A stretch of 10,934 bases of DNA from an uncultured Balneolaceae bacterium (GCA_938003885.1 CALKWT010000265.1:1-10934), one strand, 5' to 3'. Counted from the first letter of the stretch, positions 1 through 6,769 are shown. A program made the numbers and translations. Notes: generated from the sequence alone by a model not told the origin.

Positions 1-419
1 GCCTGCCAGTTTCCAAACGTATCCCCGCCACCTCCGAATAACGTTTCAAAGAAACTGGAAAATGGGCTGCCGCCACTGGAACGTGCCTGGCCTCCAAAGA
101 GATCCTCCATATTGATGTTCACATGTTGATGGGCTCCTTGTCTTGCATATTGGCCCCAGTTGAAGTCATCTGCACTGGCTCCGGCTTGTTGATATTTCTT
201 CCAGTTTGCTCCAACCTTATCGTATAATTTTCGTTTTTCGGCATCCTTCAGAACTTCATACGCCTCACCCACCTCTTTGAATTTTGCCTCGGCAGTATCA
301 TCATCCGGATTGCGGTCCGGATGGTATTTAGCTGCCAGTTTCCGGTATTTTTTACGAATCTCTTCCTGGGAAGCATCGCGTGCAACTCCCAATATCTTGT
401 AGTAATCCTTGTATTCCAT
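1..419 (-). CDS. J-domain co-chaperone, DnaJ/CbpA type (C-terminus cut by window edge)
   Basis: The 139 visible codons start with MEYKDYYKILGV and carry a complete J domain at residues about 5-69. The HPD tripeptide that stimulates Hsp70 ATPase is at residues 33-35, with the usual KYRKLA helix before it and a KRKLYD end. A linker rich in Gln, Gly and Phe follows (about 70-139), with LFGG and FFETLFGGGG stretches. No zinc-finger cysteines appear before the edge and the linker is less glycine-rich than in classical DnaJ, so a CbpA-like protein with a substrate-binding C-terminal domain is more likely. Without the C-terminus this cannot be settled. Its role would be to deliver unfolded clients to DnaK in the cytoplasm. 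The ATG at 417-419 is preceded by a good purine-rich ribosome site (AAAGGAAAGG on the minus strand) and by a sigma-54-type promoter. It lies downstream of a Do protease gene but is separated from it by a terminator. Confidence 0.93.
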   Translation of the reverse strand, partial: MEYKDYYKILGVARDASQEEIRKKYRKLAAKYHPDRNPDDDTAEAKFKEVGEAYEVLKDAEKRKLYDKVGANWKKYQQAGASADDFNWGQYARQGAHQHVNINMEDLFGGQARSSGGSPFSSFFETLFGGGGDTFGNWQ

Positions 420-443
420 ACCTTTCCTTTTACCGGTACTAAA

Positions 444-458
444 GCAAAAGCAGTGCCA
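444..458 (-). promoter_or_regulatory. Sigma-54 (RpoN) -24/-12 promoter for the J-domain gene
   Basis: On the minus strand the element reads TGGCAC-TGCTT-TTGC followed by T. This matches all ten fixed positions of the sigma-54 consensus TGGCAC-N5-TTGC. With GC at -13/-12, transcription would start near base 432. That leaves a leader of about 13 bases holding the AAAGGAAAGG ribosome site directly before the ATG at 419. A short inverted repeat, ACAC-N5-GTGT at 502-514, lies about 75 bases upstream of the inferred start and could be an activator site, but that part is weak. Confidence 0.7.
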
Positions 459-544
459 CACCGAAGAAAGATTGCGATATTGTCAGATTAAACCCCTTTT
501 GACACAGCGAGTGTGAATTTTTTACAGTGGATGAGCACCCAAAT

Positions 545-575
545 AAAAAAACCCCTGTCTTTCTATCGACAGGGG
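545..575 (-). terminator. Intrinsic terminator of the Do protease gene
   Basis: Read on the minus strand, CCCCTGTC (575-568) pairs perfectly with GACAGGGG (559-552) around an 8-base loop. Seven T residues follow at once (551-545). It lies 27 bases past the protease stop codon and separates that gene from the J-domain gene. Confidence 0.93.
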
Positions 576-601
576 CTATCACCTTAACCTTAACCTATGA
601 A

Positions 602-2089
602 TTATAGCTCTATAGCTATAAAGACATTTCTGCCCTGCCTGTTTACACCCAGTAACACGGCTTCTGTTCCCTCATTTGTCAAGTTTCTTATCACCCGATA
701 AAATTCGTTGGTATTGGAAACGGTGTTACCTGCTACCTGCATGATCACATCCCCCTGACGCAGTCCCTGACGGTATGCATTGCTGCCTTGTGAAATATCA
801 GAAACTACAACTCCCTGAACAGAATCCGATAGATTTAACTGACGTCGGATGTTATCAGTCAGATTCTCCGTTGAGAAGCCGAGGTTTTCACGCATTTCAT
901 CGACCGCATCGGGTGATGCTGAGGCAACCTCATCACTCTCCCTCTCAACCAGGGTTACATCAAACGTCATCCGTTCACCATTTCGGATTAATTCGATTGT
1001 GATCTCTTCTCCCGGATCTTTACTGGCAATACCAAGCTGGAGATCGCGCCAACCGATTACCTCTTCACCATTCAGGCTGATGATCACATCTCCTTCCTGA
1101 ATTCCTGCCTGATCAGCAGGGCCATCCTCAGTTACATCACCAACAATTACACCACGTGCCCTGTCGAGATTCAATGCCCTTGCCATGGTCCGGTCGACTT
1201 CACCGCCGAGACCAATACCCAGGAACCCTCTGCGAACCTCACCATCCACAATCAATGATTCCATTACCGAACGGGCCATATTTACGGGTATGGCAAATCC
1301 GATCCCCTGATATCCACCTGTCCTGCTTGCGATAGCTGTATTGATTCCGATCAGTTCGCCATCGAGGTTAACCAGAGCACCCCCCGAATTTCCGGGGTTA
1401 ATAGCCGCATCCGTCTGGATGTAGTTCTCATATAAATTCAGGTTCAACGAGGAACGGCCGCTCGCACTTACAATACCCTGGGATACCGTGTGGGCAAAAT
1501 CCTGACTCAGAGGACTTCCTATTGCCAATACCATCTCTCCTATACGGATCTGGTCGCTGTCTCCCATCTTGATTGCCGGCAGATTGTTCCGGTCTATTTT
1601 CAGAACAGCAATGTCCGTTTCTGGATCGGTTCCTATGATCTCTGCATCGAGTTCATCCCCCCCATAAAGCCGAACACGAATCTCATCCGCACTATCGATC
1701 ACATGATTATTCGTAATGATATATCCATCAGTCGACACGATCACTCCCGATCCTAGCCCGGAGCGTTGGAACTCCCTCTCCATATCGAATCTTGGGTCGT
1801 TAAAAAAGAAACTGAACGGACTTCGCTGCTGCATTCGCACGGTCCGGGAAGTGGTGATGGTAACAACCGTCTGGTTGGTGGTTTCTGCGATGTCCACAAG
1901 TGCGTTGTTCAGGTCTCTTAACGTATTGATCGGCCTCTGGTCTGAGGGAACCACATCACTCGTTGTAACCAGTTCGGGCATTGTGCCTGTGCTTTGAAAA
2001 AGATCTGCCTCCCCGCCGGCAAAATAGAGACCTGCAAAAAACGAGAGAGCTGCAAAAAAAACAGCGATGACTATCTTTGTCTTATCCAT
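602..2089 (-). CDS. degP: Do/DegP-family periplasmic serine endopeptidase with two PDZ domains
   Basis: The protein has 495 residues, the usual size for the Do family. An uncleaved anchor or signal sequence lies at about 5-24. The trypsin-like domain spans about 60-275, with the catalytic triad visible as His129 (TNNHV), Asp159 (ETDIAVLK) and Ser235 (NPGNSGGAL). PDZ1 is at about 285-380 and PDZ2 at about 400-495. Proteins of this family degrade or hold misfolded envelope proteins, forming trimers or larger cages that PDZ domains open on binding exposed C-termini. The insert after residue 84 (MQQRSPFSFFFNDPRF) corresponds to the LA loop. The ATG at 2087-2089 lacks a clear ribosome site. A strong terminator follows the TAA stop. 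Its place between hsp20 and a J-domain gene fits an envelope and cytosol stress role. The last six codons fall in an 8-bp inverted repeat (602-609 with 614-621) that looks like a coincidence of codons. Confidence 0.97.
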   Translation of the reverse strand: MDKTKIVIAVFFAALSFFAGLYFAGGEADLFQSTGTMPELVTTSDVVPSDQRPINTLRDLNNALVDIAETTNQTVVTITTSRTVRMQQRSPFSFFFNDPRFDMEREFQRSGLGSGVIVSTDGYIITNNHVIDSADEIRVRLYGGDELDAEIIGTDPETDIAVLKIDRNNLPAIKMGDSDQIRIGEMVLAIGSPLSQDFAHTVSQGIVSASGRSSLNLNLYENYIQTDAAINPGNSGGALVNLDGELIGINTAIASRTGGYQGIGFAIPVNMARSVMESLIVDGEVRRGFLGIGLGGEVDRTMARALNLDRARGVIVGDVTEDGPADQAGIQEGDVIISLNGEEVIGWRDLQLGIASKDPGEEITIELIRNGERMTFDVTLVERESDEVASASPDAVDEMRENLGFSTENLTDNIRRQLNLSDSVQGVVVSDISQGSNAYRQGLRQGDVIMQVAGNTVSNTNEFYRVIRNLTNEGTEAVLLGVNRQGRNVFIAIEL

Positions 2090-2177
2090 TTTATGTTAGT
2101 TGATTTTATCTGAATATTACGGTGAAATAGCTTTACTGAAGGTAACGAAGCAGGCTCTTTATATTGTATGTACATCT

Positions 2178-2216
2178 AAAAAAAATGCCGGGACCCTTTG
2201 TCAAAAAGACCCCGGC
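2178..2216 (-). terminator. Intrinsic terminator of hsp20
   Basis: Read on the minus strand, the 30 bases 2216-2187 fold end to end into a 13-bp stem (six GC pairs, then mixed pairs including three G-U wobbles) with loop TGAC. A run of eight T residues follows (2185-2178) after one A. It lies 43 bases past the hsp20 stop and upstream of the protease start, so the two genes are separate units. Confidence 0.93.
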
Positions 2217-2259
2217 GCTAACTAACCTGCTCTCTTTAGGGGACTAAGAAGAACAGCTC

Positions 2260-2688
2260 TTACTTAATCTCAATCTGCTTTTTCAGGCTCTTCTCACTTT
2301 TATCGATGGTGATCGTCAAAATCCCATTCTCGTAAGACGCCTTTACACTCTCTGAATCTGCGTTGTCTGGCAGACTCAACGATCGGGAAAAACGGCCATA
2401 GTGTGTTTCCAAACGGTGATACTGCTTATTCTCTTTCTTTTCTTCAAACTTACGTTCACCGCTGATGGTCAATAGGTTGTTTTCCATATTGATCTGGATA
2501 TTTTCTTTATCCACACCAGGCACTTCCACTTCTATAACGAACTCATTATCATTTTCTGATATATCAATACTGGGTGTAAAGCTGTTTCTCCTTGTTCTCA
2601 CCGCATCATTGAAGAATTCATCCATGATATCTGAGAATCGTCTGCTAAAAAGATCTCTTTCCGGATAATTATATTTTAAAAGTGTCAT
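2260..2688 (-). CDS. hsp20: Small heat-shock protein, Hsp20/alpha-crystallin family
   Basis: The protein has 142 residues, typical of a bacterial Hsp20. A short N-terminal arm at 1-36 is rich in Phe and Arg (PERDLFSRRFSDIMDEFF). The alpha-crystallin domain covers about 38-130 and includes VIEVEVPGV at about 51-59 and the signature A-S-Y-E-N-G-I-L at 117-124. The C-terminal IEI at 139-141 is the IxI motif that docks into a neighbouring subunit during oligomer assembly. Such proteins bind unfolding clients without ATP and hand them to DnaK/DnaJ or ClpB, which fits the neighbouring J-domain gene. The ATG at 2686-2688 has a good ribosome site, AGGAGA (minus strand, 2701-2696), seven bases upstream. 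The 10-bp palindrome ATAACGTTAT lies between that site and the start codon. It has its own terminator and probably its own promoter. Confidence 0.97.
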   Translation of the reverse strand: MTLLKYNYPERDLFSRRFSDIMDEFFNDAVRTRRNSFTPSIDISENDNEFVIEVEVPGVDKENIQINMENNLLTISGERKFEEKKENKQYHRLETHYGRFSRSLSLPDNADSESVKASYENGILTITIDKSEKSLKKQIEIK

Positions 2689-2727
2689 AACGTTATCTCC
2701 TGTTAAAGGTTCATTTTGTCATTTCAC

Positions 2728-2754
2728 TTTATATTACTACAAGATACTTGCCAA
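2728..2754 (-). promoter_or_regulatory. Promoter region of hsp20; sigma-54-like element or sigma-70 type
   Basis: The true gap between the pseudogene stop and hsp20 is only 67 bases. On the minus strand it holds TTGGCA (2754-2749), then GTATC, then TTGT (2742-2739). This matches the sigma-54 consensus at 8 of 10 fixed positions, with CAC changed to CAA and GC at -12 changed to GT. The same TTGGCA is also followed, 15 bases on, by TATAAA (2733-2728), a passable housekeeping -35/-10 pair with short spacing. Both readings place transcription start at about 2720-2727, giving a leader of about 35 bases. I cannot decide between them from sequence. Confidence 0.4.
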
Positions 2755-2755
2755 C

Positions 2756-3252
2756 CTATAGATTGTTCCTTTTCTCTGTCAAAAGTGGAACCATCTCCTG
2801 AATTAATTTCATCTCTTCGGAATCTTCCGACCGATTGACATAATTGAATCGACAGAGTGACTTGGCACCCCTGAAATAGTGTCTCAATGTCTCTGGTGAG
2901 TCTTCAAAAGAATCTGTTGGAAGAGACCTGTAGAGTGGTTTTGATTACTTGGCAAGAGGCATCACTCATCACTTCAACCTGAATTGATGCGAAAGAAGCA
3001 GACTCTTCTGTATACCATATGCAGAATGAAATTTGACCCACCATTCAAGTGATTACACTCGTTATATAACGGCACCTGCAATTTAGGATCGCGGATGGAT
3101 AGCCATTCAATTGAGACACCTTAAATAAGACAGGAGTGCTCCTGATGAACCTGCATAGCACCATTCTCATTCCATATTGCCGCAGTATTGATGCAACCTC
3201 AAATGATATCCCCTGGAATTAAAATCTCAAGATCCTCTCCCCGTCTTGCAAA
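2756..3252 (-). pseudogene. Decayed protein gene of unrecognised family (two stops, two frameshifts)
   Basis: Read on the minus strand, this stretch yields about 165 codons of protein-like sequence in pieces. One frame from 3252 gives FARRGEDLEILIPGD, an internal TGA (3201-3199), GCINTAAIWNENGAMQVHQE, a TAA (3123-3121), then VSIEWLSIRDPKLQVPLYNE through NGGSNFILH. Near 3017 the frame shifts by one to WYTEESASFASIQVEVMSD. Near 2935 it shifts again to LYRSLPTDSFEDSPETLRHY, RGAKSLCRFNYVNRSED and EMKLIQEMVPLLTEKRNNL, ending at TAG (2758-2756). The last piece has an amphipathic helical end like a natural C-terminus. TGA and TAA are each one substitution from a sense codon. I do not recognise the family and assign no function. 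The N-terminus is not evident: the first frame stays open upstream through the DAHP synthase terminator. No single frame is long enough to be an intact gene. The alternative is chance protein-likeness, which I consider less likely. Confidence 0.55.
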
Positions 3253-3253
3253 T

Positions 3254-3291
3254 AAAAAAGCCGGCAGTTGAGAGAACTCAATCAGCCGGCT
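3254..3291 (-). terminator. Intrinsic terminator of the DAHP synthase gene
   Basis: On the minus strand AGCCGGC (3291-3285) pairs with GCCGGCT (3265-3259). An inner TTGAG/CTCAA stem closes a TTCT loop. A T tract follows directly (3259-3254). It lies 26 bases past the synthase TAG stop. Confidence 0.93.
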
Positions 3292-3317
3292 CAGGCAATT
3301 TATGATCAGAGATCTTA

Positions 3318-4715
3318 CTATTTGTGGTTTTTATTCCACTGCTTGGCTACAAGAAATGCCATCTCGAGGCTCTGCTCGTAGTTGAGACGTGGGTCACAGT
3401 AGGTTTCGTAGTTCGTGGAGAGCCCTGCTTCACTCAGGCCGTTGGCTCCACCCACACACTCGGTAACGTTGTCCCCTGTGAGCTCCAGATGAACACCTCC
3501 CAGTTGACTTCCCTCTGCTCTGTGGACCTCAAACGTAGTGTTGATCTCTTGCAAGATATCCTGGAAGTTTCTGGTTTTATAGTTGTTTCCGGTTGAGTAG
3601 GTATTTCCGTGCATCGGATCACTGCTCCATACGACTGGATGGCCATTTTTCTTGATTTCCCGAATATAATCAGGAAGATGTCTGGCGATCTGGTTGTGTC
3701 CCATTCTCGTTATCAGAACTATCTTGCCAGCCTCATGGGACGGGTTCAGGATATCCAGCAATTCAAGCAAGTTATCCAGGTCAAAAGGTGGCCCAACCTT
3801 GATTCCGATCGGATTACGGATTCCTCTCAGATACTCTATATGAGCCCCATCGATCTGCTGGGTTCTGTTTCCAAGCCAAACCAGGTGTGCACTCAGGTTA
3901 AACCAACCACTCTTCCTGGGGACTCTGCGTGTCTGTGCAGAATCATAAAAAAGATTCAAGGCTTCATGGGAGGTATAAAAATCAACTTTATGAGTCGTAT
4001 TCAACTTGTCTGAAGTGATGGTCTCCATAAACTTGATCGTTCTGTTAATAGAACCAACCATCTCCTCGTACTCTTTGTAAAACTCATTGTTTTTCATAAA
4101 GTCGAGTTCCCACTGCTCCGGGTGCTGAAGATCAGCGAACCCTTCGTCTGAAAGTGCTCTCAAAAAGTTCAGTGAGAGGGCGGCCTTATGATAGGCCTCC
4201 ACCAGACGTGAGGGATCCGGTTTTCGTGCTTCCACATCTGGAATAAAACTATTGATCAGATCCCCTCTGTAGTTGAGCATCTTCTCCCCATTTACAATCT
4301 CATGATCACTCGACCGGGGTTTCGCATACTGCCCCGCAATCCTTCCCAGCCGGACTACCGGAATGCCCATTTCGTGAATCATAATAAAACTCATCTGCAG
4401 CATCACCTTGAGCATATTCACCAGTTTGGGGGATGTGCAGTCTTTAAAGGTCTCGGCACAATCGCCACCCTGCAGTAAAAAAGCATCCCCTGCAGCTACA
4501 TCTGCTAGCTTAGCTTTCAGCGCCTCAATTTCCCAGGAGGTGATAAGCGGAGGCAGCTTGCTCAGCTCGTTATAAGACTTTTGCAACTCTCTGGTATCAG
4601 GATACAGAGGTAGTTGGGTAATCTCTTTTTTATTCCATGTCAGCGGATGCCACTCCTCATTCTCAAATACCGCCGGTGTTTCGATTTGATTCGCGAATTT
4701 AGTAATTGTGCTCAT
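3318..4715 (-). CDS. aroG: Class II 3-deoxy-7-phosphoheptulonate (DAHP) synthase
   Basis: The enzyme condenses phosphoenolpyruvate with erythrose 4-phosphate to DAHP, the first step of the shikimate route to aromatic amino acids, in the cytoplasm. At 465 residues it has the size of the plant/Mycobacterium class II family. Metal ligands are visible at the positions known for that family: Cys86 (LQGGDCAETF), His369 (DPMHGN), Glu411 (HLELTG) and Asp441 (CDPRLN). Phosphate-binding and substrate-binding stretches RIAGQYAKPRS (125-135), GIKVGP (304-309, Lys306) and ITRMGH (335-340, Arg337) are intact. The N-terminus is close to the family length, so the ATG at 4713-4715 is a good start, although no clear ribosome site precedes it. 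The gene stands alone between two terminators, not in an aro operon. A 14-bp palindrome lies 47 bases upstream. Class II enzymes are often feedback-regulated by aromatic amino acids, but nothing here shows which ones act. Confidence 0.97.
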   Translation of the reverse strand: MSTITKFANQIETPAVFENEEWHPLTWNKKEITQLPLYPDTRELQKSYNELSKLPPLITSWEIEALKAKLADVAAGDAFLLQGGDCAETFKDCTSPKLVNMLKVMLQMSFIMIHEMGIPVVRLGRIAGQYAKPRSSDHEIVNGEKMLNYRGDLINSFIPDVEARKPDPSRLVEAYHKAALSLNFLRALSDEGFADLQHPEQWELDFMKNNEFYKEYEEMVGSINRTIKFMETITSDKLNTTHKVDFYTSHEALNLFYDSAQTRRVPRKSGWFNLSAHLVWLGNRTQQIDGAHIEYLRGIRNPIGIKVGPPFDLDNLLELLDILNPSHEAGKIVLITRMGHNQIARHLPDYIREIKKNGHPVVWSSDPMHGNTYSTGNNYKTRNFQDILQEINTTFEVHRAEGSQLGGVHLELTGDNVTECVGGANGLSEAGLSTNYETYCDPRLNYEQSLEMAFLVAKQWNKNHK

Positions 4716-4762
4716 GTTTGCTATTAAAACATTCTGATTTTTGAAAGACCTTAAATATACAC

Positions 4763-4776
4763 ATCTATTAATAGAT
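4763..4776. promoter_or_regulatory. 14-bp perfect palindrome upstream of DAHP synthase; possible operator
   Basis: ATCTATTAATAGAT is perfectly self-complementary and lies 47 bases before the synthase start codon. On the minus strand a TATATT that could act as a -10 box follows it closely (4758-4753), so a dimeric regulator bound here would cover the promoter. The sequence is AT-rich, so chance is possible. I do not recognise the site. Confidence 0.3.
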
Positions 4777-4843
4777 ATGGTAGCTAGTCGCCTCTATGCT
4801 AAGTTCGCCTCGGGACTCCTTGATTATTAAAGGGTAACACTAC

Positions 4844-4880
4844 AATAAAAAAAGCCTCCTGCGGTTTCGCGAGAGGCTTT
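4844..4880 (-). terminator. Intrinsic terminator of the amidohydrolase gene
   Basis: On the minus strand AAAGCCTC (4880-4873) pairs with GAGGCTTT (4858-4851). An inner CGCG/CGC stem caps it and a T tract follows, seven T residues in all with the stem end. It lies 28 bases past the amidohydrolase stop. Confidence 0.93.
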
Positions 4881-4908
4881 CCAATGTAAAAAGGGCGACA
4901 GAAAAGTG

Positions 4909-6354
4909 TCAGTTAACCCTGTCAGCTATCGCATCCAGCTCTGACTGTATTTCACTTTCAGGCCACCAGACACCCCGAACCATCACTCCTGCCCTCTTTT
5001 TTACATTGGAGATGTCTGTAAGGGGATTTGCCTCTAAAAGAATAAGATCTGCTCTGCGATTTTCTTGCACGGTTCCAAACTCTTCCGGAGTGCCTGCATA
5101 TTCAGCCGCATTCACCGTTCCTGTTAACAGGACTTCGTACGGAGTGAGGCCAGCATTGACCATCATCTGCATTTCATGGTGAATGGAGAATCCGGGTACA
5201 TTAAAAAACTGCGGAGCATCGGACCCAAGCACAATAGGCGCTCCATTGTGAAAAAGTTCGCGAGTCAGCCGCTGCCGGATCTCAACCAGTTTGTCTGTGG
5301 CTTCAGGCTGGAAATCATCCCTGGTTTTAAAGTTGTTTTTGGATCGAATCCAACCCTCTACCACATCATTCGGCATATACCTCATCTCTGGCCAATCCCC
5401 CATCTCTTCAGCCGGTTCAGGCGATGCCAGATGCTCCACAAGACTTAAGGTGGGTACATTCCAGGTTCCCGCTTCTACAGTCATCTCAACAGCTTTAGAA
5501 AGCTTCTCCTCATCAATCATTCCGCTGACCGCACTTCCGAAGAAACCGGGATTTTCCCCATTCCATCCCGCGTCATCAGCTACAAGAAATTCAACATACC
5601 GATCGTAGTGATCGATAGATGTTTGTCCCTCTTCAATCGCAGTTACCAGGCCCACTTCCAGAGGGATGTGTCCGGCAAATGGTAGATCCGTCTCACGCGA
5701 TGCTTCTGCAATGGCGATGTAGATATCGCGTGGAACACCCCCCATTTTCATGTGATCGTAGCCCTCTTCTTTAAATCGTTGAACAACCTCTTCTGCATTC
5801 TCCACAGAGGGTACGATATCTGTATTCAGCCACGGAGTCGCAGCCAGTATCGTGGGCCCTGTCAATTCATTTCTTTCGATCCGCTCTCTCAATTCAAGAT
5901 GAGAGGGATGTCCGGCCATATTCCGCACAAACGTCACCCCGTTAGAGATATAGAGAAACAGCACATCTTCAGCATATTGGCTATTACTGTCCCCCGGAAT
6001 GTGTCCGTGCATTTCAGCCAGGCCCGGCATTAAGTACTTTCCAGACCCGTCAATCTCTACAGCTCCTTCAGGAATCTCTACTTCATCCCACTTTCCAATG
6101 GCCCGGATGATCCCGTTTTCTGTCACAACGGTCTGATTTTCCAACACCTCTTCGCTGGTCATCGGAATGACATTTACATTCATAAATGCATGGATTTCCG
6201 ATACGACATCTCCATTCGATACCTGATGATCAGACAGTTCTTGCTCCCGCTCTGCTGAATCACACCCTGTTAGGGCCGCATTCAACAGAAAAAAGAGAAG
6301 CAACAGAGAGGTCAGCTTCCTGAATTCTATGTTTTTCTTTGAGAAATTATACAT
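4909..6354 (-). CDS. Lipoprotein amidohydrolase, imidazolonepropionase-like metal hydrolase
   Basis: The protein has 481 residues. The N-terminus is a lipoprotein signal: basic residues at 6-13, a Leu/Phe-rich core at 16-27, and the lipobox LTGC with Cys31 as the lipidation site, so it acts in the envelope or outside. The mature part has the amidohydrolase fold: an N-terminal beta-sandwich half (about 50-110), then a metal-binding barrel. Metal ligands can be placed: His116 and His118 (EMHGHIPG), Lys203 as the likely bridging carboxylated lysine (HMKMGG), His229 (FAGHIP), His249 (SIDHY) and Asp379 (LGSDAP). The C-terminal RRADLILLEANPL motif is typical of imidazolonepropionase, prolidase and related secreted enzymes. 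The substrate cannot be inferred: cyclic amides, dipeptides and lactones all occur in the group. It is a single-gene unit with its own terminator and a likely extended -10 promoter. The ATG at 6352-6354 lacks a clear ribosome site, but the signal peptide fits this start. Confidence 0.93.
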   Translation of the reverse strand: MYNFSKKNIEFRKLTSLLLLFFLLNAALTGCDSAEREQELSDHQVSNGDVVSEIHAFMNVNVIPMTSEEVLENQTVVTENGIIRAIGKWDEVEIPEGAVEIDGSGKYLMPGLAEMHGHIPGDSNSQYAEDVLFLYISNGVTFVRNMAGHPSHLELRERIERNELTGPTILAATPWLNTDIVPSVENAEEVVQRFKEEGYDHMKMGGVPRDIYIAIAEASRETDLPFAGHIPLEVGLVTAIEEGQTSIDHYDRYVEFLVADDAGWNGENPGFFGSAVSGMIDEEKLSKAVEMTVEAGTWNVPTLSLVEHLASPEPAEEMGDWPEMRYMPNDVVEGWIRSKNNFKTRDDFQPEATDKLVEIRQRLTRELFHNGAPIVLGSDAPQFFNVPGFSIHHEMQMMVNAGLTPYEVLLTGTVNAAEYAGTPEEFGTVQENRRADLILLEANPLTDISNVKKRAGVMVRGVWWPESEIQSELDAIADRVN

Positions 6355-6454
6355 GATTTAATCTGTTTTGGTTAAAGGTATATATGAGTAGGTTACGGAT
6401 GAACCCAGCCCTGCTGATTCGTACCATCCCATCCTAAATATATAAAAAGAGAGA

Positions 6455-6463
6455 ATTATACCA
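6455..6463 (-). promoter_or_regulatory. Extended -10 promoter for the amidohydrolase gene
   Basis: On the minus strand the sequence reads TGG-TATAAT (6463-6455), a perfect TGnTATAAT extended -10 box. No good -35 hexamer lies 16-18 bases upstream, as is usual for extended -10 promoters. Transcription would start near 6448, giving a leader of about 94 bases. Confidence 0.5.
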
Positions 6464-6769
6464 GGCAGCGGTTATCCATTTATTTTATCATCTTTTAGCA
6501 GTCTACATTCAGGAGTACATTCTATCGCTGTGGTATCAGAGTGAGTTTGTATGGAAAACTCCTGTACGTCCAATCCTGTTTCGGAAATAAAGCAGGTCTA
6601 TACCTCCCATACAACAGGAGCCCTCCTACCTCTTGTGCGTTGACCCCAACTGACCAACTACCCGCAGAGTCCCTCGAAACGTATTCGCAAACGATATCGT
6701 TCTGCCACGAGCAATCAGACGCCCTCCAGCTCGTACGATCCACTCTATTGCAAGATGCAGGTTATTTTA
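6464..6769. other. Unassigned 300-base segment with inverted repeats, no supported gene
   Basis: This stretch lies between the divergent promoters of the amidohydrolase and uvrA genes. From about 6540 on it is clearly richer in G and C than the other gaps. Short open frames exist on both strands (plus about 6502-6798, minus 6743-6522), but neither has a convincing start or a protein I recognise, and the plus frame runs into the uvrA promoter. Inverted repeats: TTGTATGG 6547-6554 with CCATACAA 6607-6614; CTCCTGT 6559-6565 with ACAGGAG 6614-6620; a 7-bp hairpin 6575-6596; the 12-bp palindrome AACGATATCGTT 6690-6701; and ACGAGC 6707-6712 with GCTCGT 6729-6734. It could be a structured RNA, a decayed gene or neither. 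Confidence 0.4.

Noticed and set aside
499..527. TTGACA-N17-TTACAG on the plus strand
   Set aside because: It points toward the convergent protease terminator with no plus-strand gene downstream, and the -10 is poor.
602..621. 8-bp inverted repeat over the protease stop codon
   Set aside because: It results from the alternating Ile-Ala-Ile-Glu-Leu codons; a strong terminator lies just beyond, so it needs no separate role.
2687..2696. Palindrome ATAACGTTAT next to the hsp20 start as an RNA thermometer
   Set aside because: A palindrome without a loop cannot fold on itself, and I found no convincing partner that hides the AGGAGA site.
2755..2782. TTGACA-N16-TATAGG on the minus strand as hsp20 promoter
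   Set aside because: The TTGACA lies inside the 3' codons of the decayed gene (LLTEK) and the -10 is poor; the element in the true gap at 2728-2754 is better placed. It is kept only as an alternative.
6575..6596. Hairpin resembling the GGAA-loop domain of SRP RNA
   Set aside because: Only the CGGAAA and AGCAGG pieces resemble it; the conserved symmetric and asymmetric loop bases of SRP domain IV are absent.
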